Assembly: GCA_009733775.1 (NCBI GenBank)
Contig: WOGZ01000027.1
Span: 62,001 to 126,000 of the forward strand
Direction of reading: 5' to 3'
Source of the DNA: Alectoria sarmentosa
Taxonomy: Eukaryota; Ascomycota; Lecanoromycetes; Lecanorales; Parmeliaceae
DNA length: 64,000 nucleotides
Each line of letters opens with the position of its first letter. The first letter of the stretch is position 1. The notes beneath the pieces are model-generated. The model ran no database searches, was not told where the DNA came from, and saw nothing but the letters and a program-made list of their open reading frames with translations. This document shows, piece after piece, positions 32,366 through 42,720 of this stretch. Both the position numbers and the translations under genes were made by a program.

Positions 32366-33772
32366 ATGGCTCCCCTCAATGTTCTCATGGTAAGTTTTCT
32401 TCTCCTGTATTCAAACCTCGAATACTGAAGCCACAGGTCAGGTTGGTACTGGGGAATACACCACAGGCTTTGTGGGCGGCGGCATGTCAACTTCTGACAA
32501 GAAGGTCGGTGTTGTCGGACTTACTCTGTTCGACCTACGGAGGAGAGGCAAGGTGGGCAAGCTGAGTATGGTAGGGACGTCCGGGAGCAAATACTATGCA
32601 ATTCGTACGTCTAGCAGCCTTTTGGTCGTCCTTTAGCCAGCTCAACCTGGCTTTGCTAGGCGAACATCTCCAAAAGAACATTTCCTCGGTCTACAACAAT
32701 CTAGACGTCTCCTTCGATTCCTTTCCCTCAGATATCACGTCTCGTGACCCAAACGCCTACAAAACTGCCATCGACGCTCTCTCTCCTGGCGATGCCATCA
32801 CAATATTCACCCCTGATTCTACCCATTATCCCATTGCTTTATACGCAATAGAGCGTCGTATCCACGTCATGCTCACAAAACCAGCCGTCAAGCTTCTATC
32901 CGAGCACCAAACCCTCCTCCACGAGGCCCGAAAACACAACGTCTTCGTCTTCATCGAACACCACAAGCGCTTCGACCCCGCCTACGCAGACGCCAAGGCG
33001 CGAGCAAAGACCTTGGGCAATTTCAACTACTTTTACAGCTACATGAGCCAGCCTAAGTTCCAATTAGAGACTTTCAAGGCTTGGGCTGGTAAGGAAAGCG
33101 ATATCTCTTATTATTTGAATTCGCATCATGTGGATATATGCGAGTCAATGGTGCCAGACTATAAGCCCGTGAAAGTGACAGCCAGCGGCTCGAAAGGTAC
33201 GGCTGAAGATCTGGGCTGCGCTCCTGGGACAGAGGATACGATCTCGCTTCTTGTTGAATGGGTGAAGCGCGATGAGCCGGGAAGGAGAGCGACGGGGGTG
33301 TATACGGCTAGTTGGACGGCTCCACAGAAGGCCGGGGTCCATTCGAATCAGTATTTCCATTGTAAGCCAGGACGTTCCTCTGCCATGTATGTGCTCGCTT
33401 ACCTTTGCAGACCTAGCGTCGCACGGCGAAATCCGCGTCGATCAAGCCAAACGCGGTTATGACGTCGCGGACGACTCCCAAGGCCAGCTGATGTGGTATA
33501 ACCCATTCTATATGAAATATGCGCCTGACGAGGAAGGAAACTTCAATGGGCAGACGGGATATGGCTATGTCAGCTTTGAGAAGTTTGTGGATGCGGTGAC
33601 CGCGTTCAAAGACGGCAGAGTGACGTTGGATGAGTTGGATAGGAGGGGGTTGCCGACACTGAAGAACACGATTGCTACGACGGCGATTTTGGAGGCCGGG
33701 AGGAGAAGTCTGGATGAGGGGAGAGGGGTGGAGATTGTGGTGGGGGAGGATGGGGCGTGGGATTTGAGGTAA
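32366..33772 (+). CDS. Gfo/Idh/MocA-family NAD(P)-dependent oxidoreductase
   Basis: Four exons, 32366-32389, 32442-32604, 32660-33361 and 33411-33772, encode about 416 residues. The first exon is only 24 nt. The junctions (GTAAGT/GTCAG, GTACGT/GCTAG, GTAAGC/TGCAG) restore a continuous protein. The N-terminus MAPLNVLM/VGTGEYTTGFVG is the Rossmann G-x-G-x-x loop, here GTGEYTTG. The block DAITIFTPDSTHYPIALYAI and HVMLTKPAVKLLSEHQTLLH is the family's cofactor-domain signature, with TKPAVK in the place of the usual EKP. VFIEHHKRFDPAYADAKARA and YYLNSHHVDICESMVPDYKP contribute the catalytic-site His residues. The substrate is unknown; sugars, inositols and uronates are typical. Its position opposite a DHDPS-type aldolase suggests a sugar-acid or keto-acid pathway, which is inference only. 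Confidence 0.88.
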
Positions 33773-33991
33773 TGGCGATGGTCGCAACTGTTTGACTTGT
33801 AGGCAATTTTCTTCTGTAGATCAAAACAATTCAATTTAATGAATTCTCTTGTCATGATGTTGCTATCCTAGTCCCGATGCATCGTCGCTCTCTTCCGTGA
33901 AAATGCTTCGCCTAATCTCATGGGCGGACCACACTCTGCTCGAATGGAATAATAGAAGAGGGCTTAGGATATCTGCCGAACCTCGCCTTCT

Positions 33992-34959
33992 TCAAGTCCG
34001 AAGACATCTGCATGATCTCATGGCTCTGAAGCCATGAGGAGAAGGCACCATTGGCCGAAGACATGGATTGATCCACTTCTCAAGCTTGCGTACACAGCAG
34101 GAAGCGAATGTGATCACGTAGTTTCGCCATCTCTCCGTTTCTGGATGGCTTTCACAGATGTCATCGGTTTCCTCGTCAGCCCACACAGCCTTCTCATCAG
34201 ATTCAAAAGTCTGGGCTTCGCAAGTCTTGATTGCCTCGAAAAGTTTTCGTCCGTGGGGGTTATTTGTTCCAACTACTCATCCCGGATTTTGATGCGCTCC
34301 TCCACCTTTTCGATCTGAACTTCGAATGCATCGACCCAGTCCTTCGCCCCGCTTGGCTCCTCGGTGAGCGGCTTGACCTTAAGATTCGCCTCTGGTCTTT
34401 TTCTTGTCGATTTCCTCTCAGAATTCTGCGACTCCAGATGCCGAATATCACCTTCAAGACTGGCAATGTTCCCTTCTTTGCATTCCACTAGATACTTCAT
34501 CTTCTCGAGCTCAAGCTCCGGAAAAGCATTCCTGATCGTTTTGCCTTCATTTTCTCTTACATTCGCATTTCCTTCGGTGGCTTTTAGCTCCAGATCATTG
34601 TTTTTGGCAAGCAGGGTGTCAATTCTCTCCACAACAGCTTGAACCGCTTCGTCCCGAGGGAAGTGATCCTCGACGGAGAGTCTCTTGTGGAGGCGATCGA
34701 CGAACCGAGATACTTGATCGCTAGCTTTTCTCTTCCTCAATGAACTCTCAACCTCGGCTGACCACCCTTCGGTGTCCTCCCCAACGGTTGTATCCATGGA
34801 ATGGATAGCATCGTCATTGTGCTGGGTCTTGGTCCTTGAGGGTGGTAGTAGCATGAGTGGTACGGGCACAACGCTGGCGCTTGCTAGTATTAAGACTTGG
34901 TAGACGTTGGCCGAGTAAAAGGGTGCCTGAACAAAGCTACAGTTCAATGTAAAGCCCAC
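33992..34959 (-). pseudogene. Coiled-coil protein gene with a frame break, unknown function
   Basis: The frame 34959-34273 (228 codons) carries a nuclear-localisation-like RKRKAS block and a long predicted coiled coil (ERIDTLLAKNNDLELKATEG, ELEKMKYLVECKEGNIASLE, VDAFEVQIEKVEERIKIRDE), then stops at TAG (34275-34273). In another frame, an open stretch begins exactly there, at 34276 (VVGTNNPHGRKLFEAIKTCE, DEETDDICESHPETERWRNY), and runs to 33992. In that frame the codon immediately before the junction is TGA, so the two frames meet within three bases. That is the picture of a single-base loss in one gene. A real mutation and a sequence error both fit. The first Met might instead be at 34854. 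I do not recognise a family. Confidence 0.5.
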
Positions 34960-35110
34960 AATTCAATGGTGAGGCCGTGCGCTCTGTGTGAATCTTTGTG
35001 ACTCGATCGAAGAGGCTTAAACCCGATGCTCGATCCACTTCTAGATTGATTAGCCAATGCCACTTTGCGTACCCTCAATCTTCGCTCTTCCGAATGATGC
35101 TAAGTAATGA

Positions 35111-35776
35111 CTAGCCTGTCATCCGGGACGATGGTCTCTTCCTCCGAGTACTACGTCTGACCGTCTGTCCACCGGGTCCCACCCCTAAACCCGACAGAAA
35201 ACAGATGCGTGTCGTAGCTCCAGCATACACGAAAGCGACCTGCAAATCTCGGAGTCAGTATGGCTTCTTCGAGGCAAGAAGTTCAGCTTGTAGGACAGGT
35301 CTCATGAGTGACATGAGTCGTGTGCTTCCGGAACATGTCTCGCGACTCAAGAATGGTGTAGATTGGGATAAAGTTGCTCCGAAATGTGCACTTACGTTGC
35401 CCCAGTCAATGGCATTCCAAGTCCAGACGTTCCAGTAAACATGCCATCCCACAGCATTGACGCTGTAGAGATGACCGAAGTCGGCAATAAGCAAGCAGAT
35501 GAGCAAAGTGCGCCAGACTTTCAGATCCGATGTTGCGCGCAGGACCAGAGCTTCGGTGAGGGCAAAACAAAGATAGAGGTTCGACAATTGCATGAGAACG
35601 ATTTGGGAGGAGATGGGTATGCCACTTTGGGGGCTTGAAGGGGCATGAGTAAGATCGAGATAAGTCTGCTGTTGGAGGGAAGAGTAGTAGGCGCCGACGA
35701 TGGTGGAGATGGGTTCGATGTAGAGGAAGAAGTACTTGTAGAAACTCCGCATTTCACCGTGCGTCGATGCCGACAT
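35111..35776 (-). CDS. Small multi-pass membrane protein (DUF7704-like)
   Basis: Two exons, 35776-35396 and 35239-35111, encode about 169 residues. The 156-nt intron has donor GTAAGT and acceptor TTGCAG and joins TWNAIDWGN to VAFVYAGATTRICFLSG. Hydrophobic segments can be seen at YKYFFLYIEPISTIVGAYYS, LSNLYLCFALTEALVLRA, VWRTLLICLLIADFGHLYSV and VAFVYAGATTRICFL, so about four membrane helices. The pattern of a short N-terminus, an IEPISTIVGAYYS helix and a WN-W/TR-IxFL end matches a fungal-specific family of uncharacterised membrane proteins (I recall DUF7704). The C-terminus is basic. The function is unknown. Confidence 0.72.
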
Positions 35777-36137
35777 CGAGGCAAGTGGCCTTCAACGCCC
35801 TCTCGCCGCCTGGATAACACCCTCGCAGGATGAGGGAGGGGTGAGCTGTTGCTGGCAGCGTGATGAGCTGTCGAGTGTGTGCGCTCAAAATGTAAGTCTA
35901 AGGATAGAGCTGATAGAGCTGATAAGCATGATAGGCTGTGAAGCGTCCGCCCCCAAATAGACTTGGAGGCTTAAAGCTTGTAACCAACCAATCGCATCTA
36001 TGATTTGACCCACACGGGCGAACTGTGACTCACCCTGTGACAGATAGCGTGTCCGCATTTAAGACTTTTAGAAGTACTCGCTAAATACCTATTTTGGTAA
36101 AAACACTATATAATGAAATAAATGCCTTTTTTCAATC
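35777..36137. other. Intergenic between membrane-protein gene and tRNA-Thr
   Basis: No coding feature is seen. The last 60 bp are AT-rich, as is usual upstream of tRNA genes. Confidence 0.5.
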
Positions 36138-36258
36138 GCGCCTATGGCTTAATGGTAAAGCGCGTGACTAGTAATCACGGTAAGTCAGATACAACCTGCG
36201 ACGAAAGAGCATCGCTCACCCCTTATAGAGATTCTAGGTTCGATTCCTAGTGGGCGCA
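36138..36258 (+). tRNA. tRNA-Thr(AGU) interrupted by a 49-nt GT-AG insertion in the variable loop
   Basis: The acceptor GCGCCTA (36138-36144) pairs fully with TGGGCGC (36251-36257), with one G-U, and the discriminator is A. The D-stem GCTT/AAGC encloses AATGGTA. The anticodon stem CGTGA/TCACG encloses the complete 7-nt loop CTAGTAA, anticodon AGT (36170-36172), so there is no intron at the normal 37/38 site. The T-stem is CTAGG/CCTAG with loop TTCGATT. Between the anticodon stem and the variable loop AGATT sits a 49-nt segment (36180-36228) that starts GTAAGT, ends TTATAG and contains GCTCAC. Without it the RNA is a perfect 72-nt tRNA-Thr. The A-box (TGGCTTAATGG) and B-box (GGTTCGATTCC) are good and a T-run terminator follows at 36260. 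Confidence 0.9.
36180..36228 (+). other. Spliceosomal-like insertion inside tRNA-Thr
   Basis: A 49-nt segment with 5' GTAAGT, 3' TTATAG and a GCTCAC possible branch site. Deleting exactly these bases restores canonical tRNA geometry. Because the bases at both edges are G, the removal frame could shift left by one base without changing the product. Confidence 0.75.
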
Positions 36259-37316
36259 TATTTTTGCTTTTTTTGTTCCTTCGATACTGACTTGGATTTG
36301 CTAAATCACCCTGAACGACGAAAATGTGAGTCAGTTTGTAATGTGTTTACCAAAATATACAACACTGTACCGTGAAGACTTACTTGGTCAGCTTGGAGTG
36401 TGATGACAAAATTTCCTTAGAGTAACTGCTTGCTTTCATCCTATTTTCTCAACCTTCTTGTACAAGATGGTGTGTAAAGAACTCAAATGCTCCGCAGTCT
36501 ACTCCGGAGTCTACCATGTTATAATCCGACGCGCTCCAAATGCCTGGATGCTCCTTTCATGCGCGGACTTTCCTTTTGGGCACCCAACCAAAAAAGGTGG
36601 TAAGACAGGTTCATTTTTTAAGGGGGCGTGAGAAAGGTACATGAGAGATCGTAAGAAAAGTACCGCGGCGCGCACACTGGACGGCCATACATACGAATCA
36701 TTGATTCGTCTGACGTCTATCATTATTTCATTTATCCTTTGCTCACAGCAATTGGGGCTTTCGAAGTATTGGCCGCTTGACAGTATTGTAATACATATTT
36801 CACTTATCCAAGAGTTCGTCCCTTGCAACACATACTCGAAGTCAGAGCGCTCGAACAAGTGGGCTTACTTCGAGACAGTCAACTCTTTTACCCTGACTCA
36901 AGTAGTGATGAACCCAAGTTGTCTTGAGAGCTATCAAATGCACACTCTGTCTCGGTAATCAAACCTCGGTTTGAGACCAAGGAGAAGCGCTGAAACTACC
37001 CATACCCAGCGGCATGAAGAGGGAAAGCACCCATTTAGCCAACATCCATCCAATGGACTTGTGGAAACTTAGGGCGTTAGCTGCTTTTCGAGTTGTGAAT
37101 TGAGGCCCCGGAAGACTAGGTGGAGTTTGTAGATATCGTTGTCTTGTGGATCGTACTCGTAGAGAATCTTCGGTGTCTCCAAACTTGAATGCGTCTAAAA
37201 CTGGTCCAATTCGACAAATGCTAGCAAGCCGAATGATGTGAAGCTTTGGAAGCTCCTGGCACGTAACCGCGTCGCAGCTTCCAAGTGGCGCCAGAAGAAG
37301 GGGTGGACGAAGAATC
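36259..37316. other. Intergenic after tRNA-Thr
   Basis: About 1 kb without a gene I can support. Short frames occur on both strands, with no motifs. Confidence 0.45.
36260..36275 (+). terminator. RNA polymerase III T-run terminator
   Basis: A TTTTT run begins two bases after the tRNA discriminator and a second run of seven T follows. This is the usual pol III stop and supports pol III transcription of the interrupted tRNA gene. Confidence 0.7.
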
Positions 37317-37739
37317 TTGAGGACCGAGCTTGAGAAAACGTGCCCTACAACTGCGCGGTCCTTCGCAGATGATGAGAGCGCCATGGAAGTATTGCCGCGA
37401 CGGTCCATCAACCACGATACGAACGAAGAGAGCGTCGCTTCGGAGATTGCCGAATGGATATCCGCTCCGGATGGTGGTTGCCGCAAAAGTCGCTTCTCAG
37501 ACCGTGCCTTCGTGGTGGATGATCTGCTTTCCACCCTCGCAAGTAAGGCTCTATACGACAATGTTCGAAATGCGAGGCTACAGCGAAAAATGCAGAACAA
37601 GTTGTTGAGGGCAAGGAAGCGGCAGATGAAAGATAATTTAGAGGCGAGGCAAAGAGACGTCAAGAGGTCGAGAGAGGAGGACGAGAGAGGAGGACGAGGA
37701 GGAGGAGAAGCCAGAGAGAGAGAGAGAGACGGAGGTTGA
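37317..37739 (+). CDS. Hypothetical charged protein, possibly a gene fragment
   Basis: A 140-codon frame of charged, helix-prone composition. It starts MRTELEKTCPTTARSFADDE, then EWISAPDGG and SDRAFVVDDLLSTLASKALY, and ends with a strongly basic and then Arg/Glu/Gly-rich coil (RLQRKMQNKLLRARKRQMK). The opposite-strand frame over the same bases is a Ser/Leu-rich shadow produced by the purine-rich tract. A second frame at 37782-38114 (+) might be a continuation after an intron, but I found no convincing splice pair. The location next to the transposon island suggests a degraded or lineage-specific gene. Confidence 0.3.
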   Translation: MRTELEKTCPTTARSFADDESAMEVLPRRSINHDTNEESVASEIAEWISAPDGGCRKSRFSDRAFVVDDLLSTLASKALYDNVRNARLQRKMQNKLLRARKRQMKDNLEARQRDVKRSREEDERGGRGGGEARERERDGG

Positions 37740-38286
37740 CAGAGGACAAGAAGAGGAGGAGGAAGTAGAAGTAGCAGATGCATGGACGGCTATCCTCACC
37801 ATTCGCACGCGAACGACAAAGACGGATTGGTCCAATTCGTTCAGCTCGTCTGCTGGCTTTTGCTACGTCATAATCTAGTACTTATACGCGGTTTCATCCC
37901 AGCTTGGGACGCATGGATGTCAGCTGAGATGATCGATCTGCGAGGGCAGTCGAGAAATAAATCTCTTGAACGGTCTTCGGTTCTGACTTTGAAGTTCTGG
38001 CCTCTGCCTTGGAGGCATCGGTCATTGCTCCTGGCTCGCCTCGAGGCGTTTCTTCATTCTAGACGGGCTCAGTGGCCAATGCCGGTAGGGCCTGACTTGC
38101 TTGAGCGACTTTGAGCAACTCTAGGAGCTGTTGGGCGTGCTCCAAATGAGAGGTTTGGTTTGGTTGAGACTTGGGTAGTCATATGAAATTGAATATTGAG
38201 GGATCTGATGTCGCATCGCATACATTTAGCAGTGGGAATAATGCTATAGGATAGCGATGTTGAACAAGATGAGCAGAATTAAGATA
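37740..38286. other. Flank of the transposon island
   Basis: Unassigned DNA leading up to the TA target of the large element. A 110-codon plus frame (37782-38114) is present but has no recognisable features. Confidence 0.4.
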
Positions 38287-39177
38287 CCGGGTTATCTGGC
38301 GAATAAGATACTATCTTTTAACCAAATAGTCCGTCTGATCCTCGTTTAGAACAATATCTTATATGCAAAGGGGTCTTATAACACTATGATATCGTATAAT
38401 TTGAGACGTTAATCATATATCTTAATAAGCATATTATGACCAATCGAAGAGCTCGGAGAAGCGTTTTATCAAAATAAAAGCTATAAATGTATGAAAATTA
38501 TGATTCTCGTATAAAATCTCTATAATCAATCAATTAATTATTCAATATGTCTTATTAATCAAAAGAATACCTTTTGAAACGAAAATATACGCTCATAATG
38601 ATTACATATATCGTTTTATTATCAATTAAATCGATAATCTTCTTTTATTCATTCTTTATCTTCTTTTAATATCTTTTTTACATTTATTTAAATCGTTTCA
38701 ACAATTTAATAAATTTAATATTTTCGATATTTTTATAAAGTTCAATCGAATCAATCAATTGAAACTTAAATTTACTTTTAAAATTATTAAACTTCGTAAT
38801 ATTTACGAAGCTCGTATATATAAAATCGCTCGATTTTCTAAACGTCAACTCGTTTTACATCTTTCTCATATCAACGAAAAGATTTTGATTAATTAATTCG
38901 AAAACAATATCATCGCTTATACCACGATTTTTATCATTTTTCATATCAACGAACTTATATTTTTTCGAAATGAATTTAAAAGCTTACAAAAGAAGAAAAG
39001 ACGACGTATATCATATTTTAAAAAGTTCAAATTATTAATTATCAGCTATGCTTTAACAAAAAAGATTTTGAACGTATAAATAAATGAATTGAAACTTATT
39101 AACAAATACTCCGTCGTAAAAAAACTCAAAATTATTATATTTATGCTTAAGAATTAGATTGTTTATCAAATAAATAT

Positions 39178-39351
39178 TGTGACGATAACATGAATATAAG
39201 ATCGTGATGTGTATTAAGCTTGGTTCTTTCTTTTAGAAATCTAACTATTTATAATGCTAAGTTAAGAATTTTATCGAGGTATTTTCTCGACAGATAAACT
39301 TTCTTGATAAGATAAATATCTTATTAAATTCATATATTTATCGTGATAACA
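39178..39351 (-). repeat. LTR, left copy (3' LTR in element orientation)
   Basis: Begins TGTGACGATAACATGAATA and ends CGTGATAACA. It matches the copy at 46736-46909 along its length. Most differences are C/T or G/A, plus 3-nt indels near both ends. Confidence 0.9.
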
Positions 39352-39578
39352 TTCTCGCGGATAAGAAGAAAACATAATGATCTCGTTATGAATCAATTTT
39401 TGTTAATAATCCTCTGACTTTTTTGTATTGAAGAAGTTTTTGAAATAGGAATCGAAGAAGTTTTTGGAGTAGAAATTGAAGAATCTTTTGAAGGAGGAAT
39501 TCTCAGAGTCGCGACGTCGGCGACCTTGAAAATTGATGTTGGAATGTCGTCGGCGATTTGAGAAGTTGGCCTTGGAAC

Positions 39579-39871
39579 GACGTCGGAATGAGGTTCGGAA
39601 CGAGGTTCGAAACGAGCTCGAGAAGCTGGTGTTGGAATGACTCGAGGATCCTTTCGAGATTATAATGAGATCATCATTCGCGGATTTGAAAATCTTTTCA
39701 ATGAATTAAAAGCGACGTCGAAACGAGGTTCGGAACGAGGTTCGAAACGAGCTCGAGAAACTGATATTGAAATGATTTGAAAATCCTTTCGAGGTTGTAG
39801 TGAGATTATTATTCGCGGATTTGAAAGTCTTTTTAATGAATTAGAAGCGACGTTGAAATAAGGTTCGGAAA
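39579..39871. repeat. 135-bp tandem repeat inside the LTR element
   Basis: The word GACGTCGAAACGAGGTTCGG and its context recur at 39579, 39714 and (as GACGTTGAAATAAGGTTCGG) 39849, a constant 135-bp period with two full units and a partial third. The units differ mainly by transitions. Confidence 0.85.
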
Positions 39872-41102
39872 TTGATTTAGAAAGAAATCTCTGACGTATT
39901 CGATTTCGTTTTTGTTTATATTTTTGAACGAGATTTGAAGCGTTTTTTAATTTCTTGATATTGTATTAATGATCAAATTTAAGATTATAATTTTTTTATC
40001 GTATGAGATATTCGATGACGAGGTTCTTATTTTTGCGAATTGTTTATTTATTTAATAATCTTTCGATTTCATAATTATCGAAATCGTTTTCGTTAATTGA
40101 GATTGACAAAATATGTTATGAGCGAAAGCGTCGAAATGAATCGTTTTTTAAAAATGAATATGATTTAAGTTGAGCAATTGTGAAAATGGAATAAATTTTT
40201 CAATCTTCAAAAACGGCGAGTTTATATATCAATTTTTTTATTTTAACGACGATTTTAAAGAATTTAATAAATTGTTGATTAAACTTTTTGATGATGTTTA
40301 AAAAAATAAATATTTTATAATCTTTATCGAGACGTAATAATGTTTAATCATTGATTTTAAAAAACATAAATTGATGTTGATGATCATAATAAAATTTGTT
40401 CGACATTTGAACAAAATCGATCGCATTTTTAATTATAATACGGGTTTTAATGTGATCAATTATAAACGAAAATCGATTTAATAAATTTAATAATTTATTA
40501 AATATAAAATCGAATGTGATTTCGTTAAAGATGCTGCTTCTCGAAGTTGCGAAGTCGTTTAAAATTATTTAAATTCGAGATATAATTTTTGATCACATTG
40601 ATGATTTTTTGAGCGTATATATAAAATATTTTAAAACGATCTTTGTTATTTGATTTGTTCGCTCGTTAACGTCGTTCGTTTGAAAATAATATATAATCGA
40701 ATAAAATAATTTTATTTCGAGAAACTTGAAAAGCGCGGATTATAATTTCGATAAAAATTTTAAATTTCGATTATTAATTATGACTTTCGAAATTTCTCAG
40801 CTGACGATATTAAGATATTCGAATAATATTTTAATTTATTCGATTGCGATTTATATAAATTTTTTAAATATCAATTGAATTTTTTTAAAGAATTTGCAAA
40901 TTATAAACATTATGATATTAAGATTTTTATTCGATAAAGATAATGTTAAAATAAAGTTAATTATTAAAATATAAAATAAAATCGAAAACGATGAGATAAA
41001 TTAAAAGTTATTATAAAATATATATCGACGCGTTTGTAAAATTAAGCATTCAAAATAATAACATATATAATTTCGTAATTGTCGCGTAAACTCGTGCACA
41101 TA

Positions 41103-41417
41103 TTAAAAAGTAATAATTATTTTATAATATTTTTGAAAATCGAGATGATCATTGATTTCGTATATTATAATAAAGATTTTTTTAATAAGATTCGACGGAA
41201 TATAAAGGCGTTGACTTTTCGTTATCTTATCGACGTGAAAAATTAGATTATTAACGGAAATTTTTTTCGAAATTATCGAATTCGATGGCGATAATTGAAT
41301 TTTCAATTCGAATTTTGCAGGCGAAGTTTTTTTCGAAATTGTTATTGTCGAATCCGACGACGATGATTGAGTTTTCAATTCGAATTTTGTAAACGAAGTT
41401 TTTTTCGAAATTGTCAT
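41103..41417 (-). pseudogene. Integrase zinc-domain fossil of the LTR element
   Basis: The frame ends with VNNLIFHVDKITKSQRLYIP, a following KKIFIIIYEINDHLDFQKYY and a stop. This follows the usual retroelement pattern (LIYHxDxxxxxxRLCIPxSL, then HxxxHxGF). It lies downstream of RT on the same strand, as expected for gypsy. The frame's upstream part is a low-complexity linker. Confidence 0.6.
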
Positions 41418-42559
41418 TGTCGAATTCGATGACGAGAGTTGAGGGCGTGAAGAGAAATATGAATTTGTTTTCGTAATAAAAAGATTCTTCTTTTAAATGA
41501 AAGATAAAAAAACGGCGTTTTCGTCGAGCGCGACATTATCGTTTAATTATTTTACAATTTTCTTTCAATAAATGTCTTTTTGATATTTTTAAACACATTT
41601 ATTATGAAAATTGAAATTTATTTGCATTAATGTTATTATAAATAATGCGTCGAATTTAAAATAATCTTTTGAAATCGAAACGTCGATATTAATGTTTATT
41701 AATCTTGATAAAGCATCGAATAAAATGTGTTCTTTATCGAATTTATGTTTAACATTAAAATCGAATTAACGAAGAAATTAAAACGTTTTCATTAATTTCA
41801 CATTTATTCGCATTATCGACGTTATTAAAATTATGAAATTTTGCTTCATAATATCGAGAATAATGAAATAATCAATTTACACTCTCATTAAATGTTTAAA
41901 AGATTCGATCATATACTTTACTTTTTTGAAAATTTAAATAAAATCGACGATTTTTAATTTAATAAATTAATAATTCTTTTTCGCGAACGTTAAAAGTTTG
42001 AAAAGAAAAAGAATCGATTCAAGATTTATATAAAAAAATCATTTATCATTTTCGATATATTTATCGTCTTTGATATGAAAAATAATAATATCGAAATCAA
42101 ATTCTTTGAAGTCGTTTAAATTTATTTATAAAATTTTCATAAAATTGAAATGAATTAAGAGGCTCGATTTGAATAAAATCTTTTGAAATTTTTAAAAAAA
42201 AACTTTTTTTATGAGCGAGATTAACGGCAATTTCGTTTTGAGCGTATAAACTTTTTTTAAATTTCTCTGAAAAAGCGCGCCTTTTAACATTCGCGTTTTA
42301 AGATCTTTTAATAATTTTTTTAATTGTGCGTAAAAATGCATATATTATCAAAAATATTCGATGAAATTTAAATAATGTTTTAAATCTTTAAGAATCTTGG
42401 GGTATTAAAGGCGATTAATGATTTTGAGTTTTTTTTTAAACGTTATCAATTTTAATGAATTGATTTTTTATTTAAATAAATTCACATTTAAATAATCAAA
42501 AAACGTCTTGAAAAATGAGATTGAAATGTTATATTTTTGAAATAATGTAAAAAGTTTTT

Positions 42560-42720
42560 AAAGATCATTGAGATGTTTTTGAAAAGTAAACGTTTTAATA
42601 ATAACATCGTCGATATAAATTTTGATTTTCGCGTTTTTAAATCGTCGAAAAATATAATTAATTTGACGTTATACGTAGGCGATTGAATTTATATATTTCA
42701 TAATTAATATATTGAAAGTT
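42560..42720 (-). pseudogene. Reverse transcriptase fossil with YIDD motif
   Basis: On the minus strand a short open stretch reads LIIFFDDLKTRKIKIYIDDV, in which YIDD (42606-42617) is the catalytic core of gypsy-class reverse transcriptases. Flanking codons are broken by stops and the composition is AT-rich. Confidence 0.7.

Noticed and set aside
36959..37783. 274-codon minus-strand frame, Ser/Leu-rich
   Set aside because: It is the antisense image of a purine-rich tract. The composition is driven by GAG/AGG repeats and no domain is visible.
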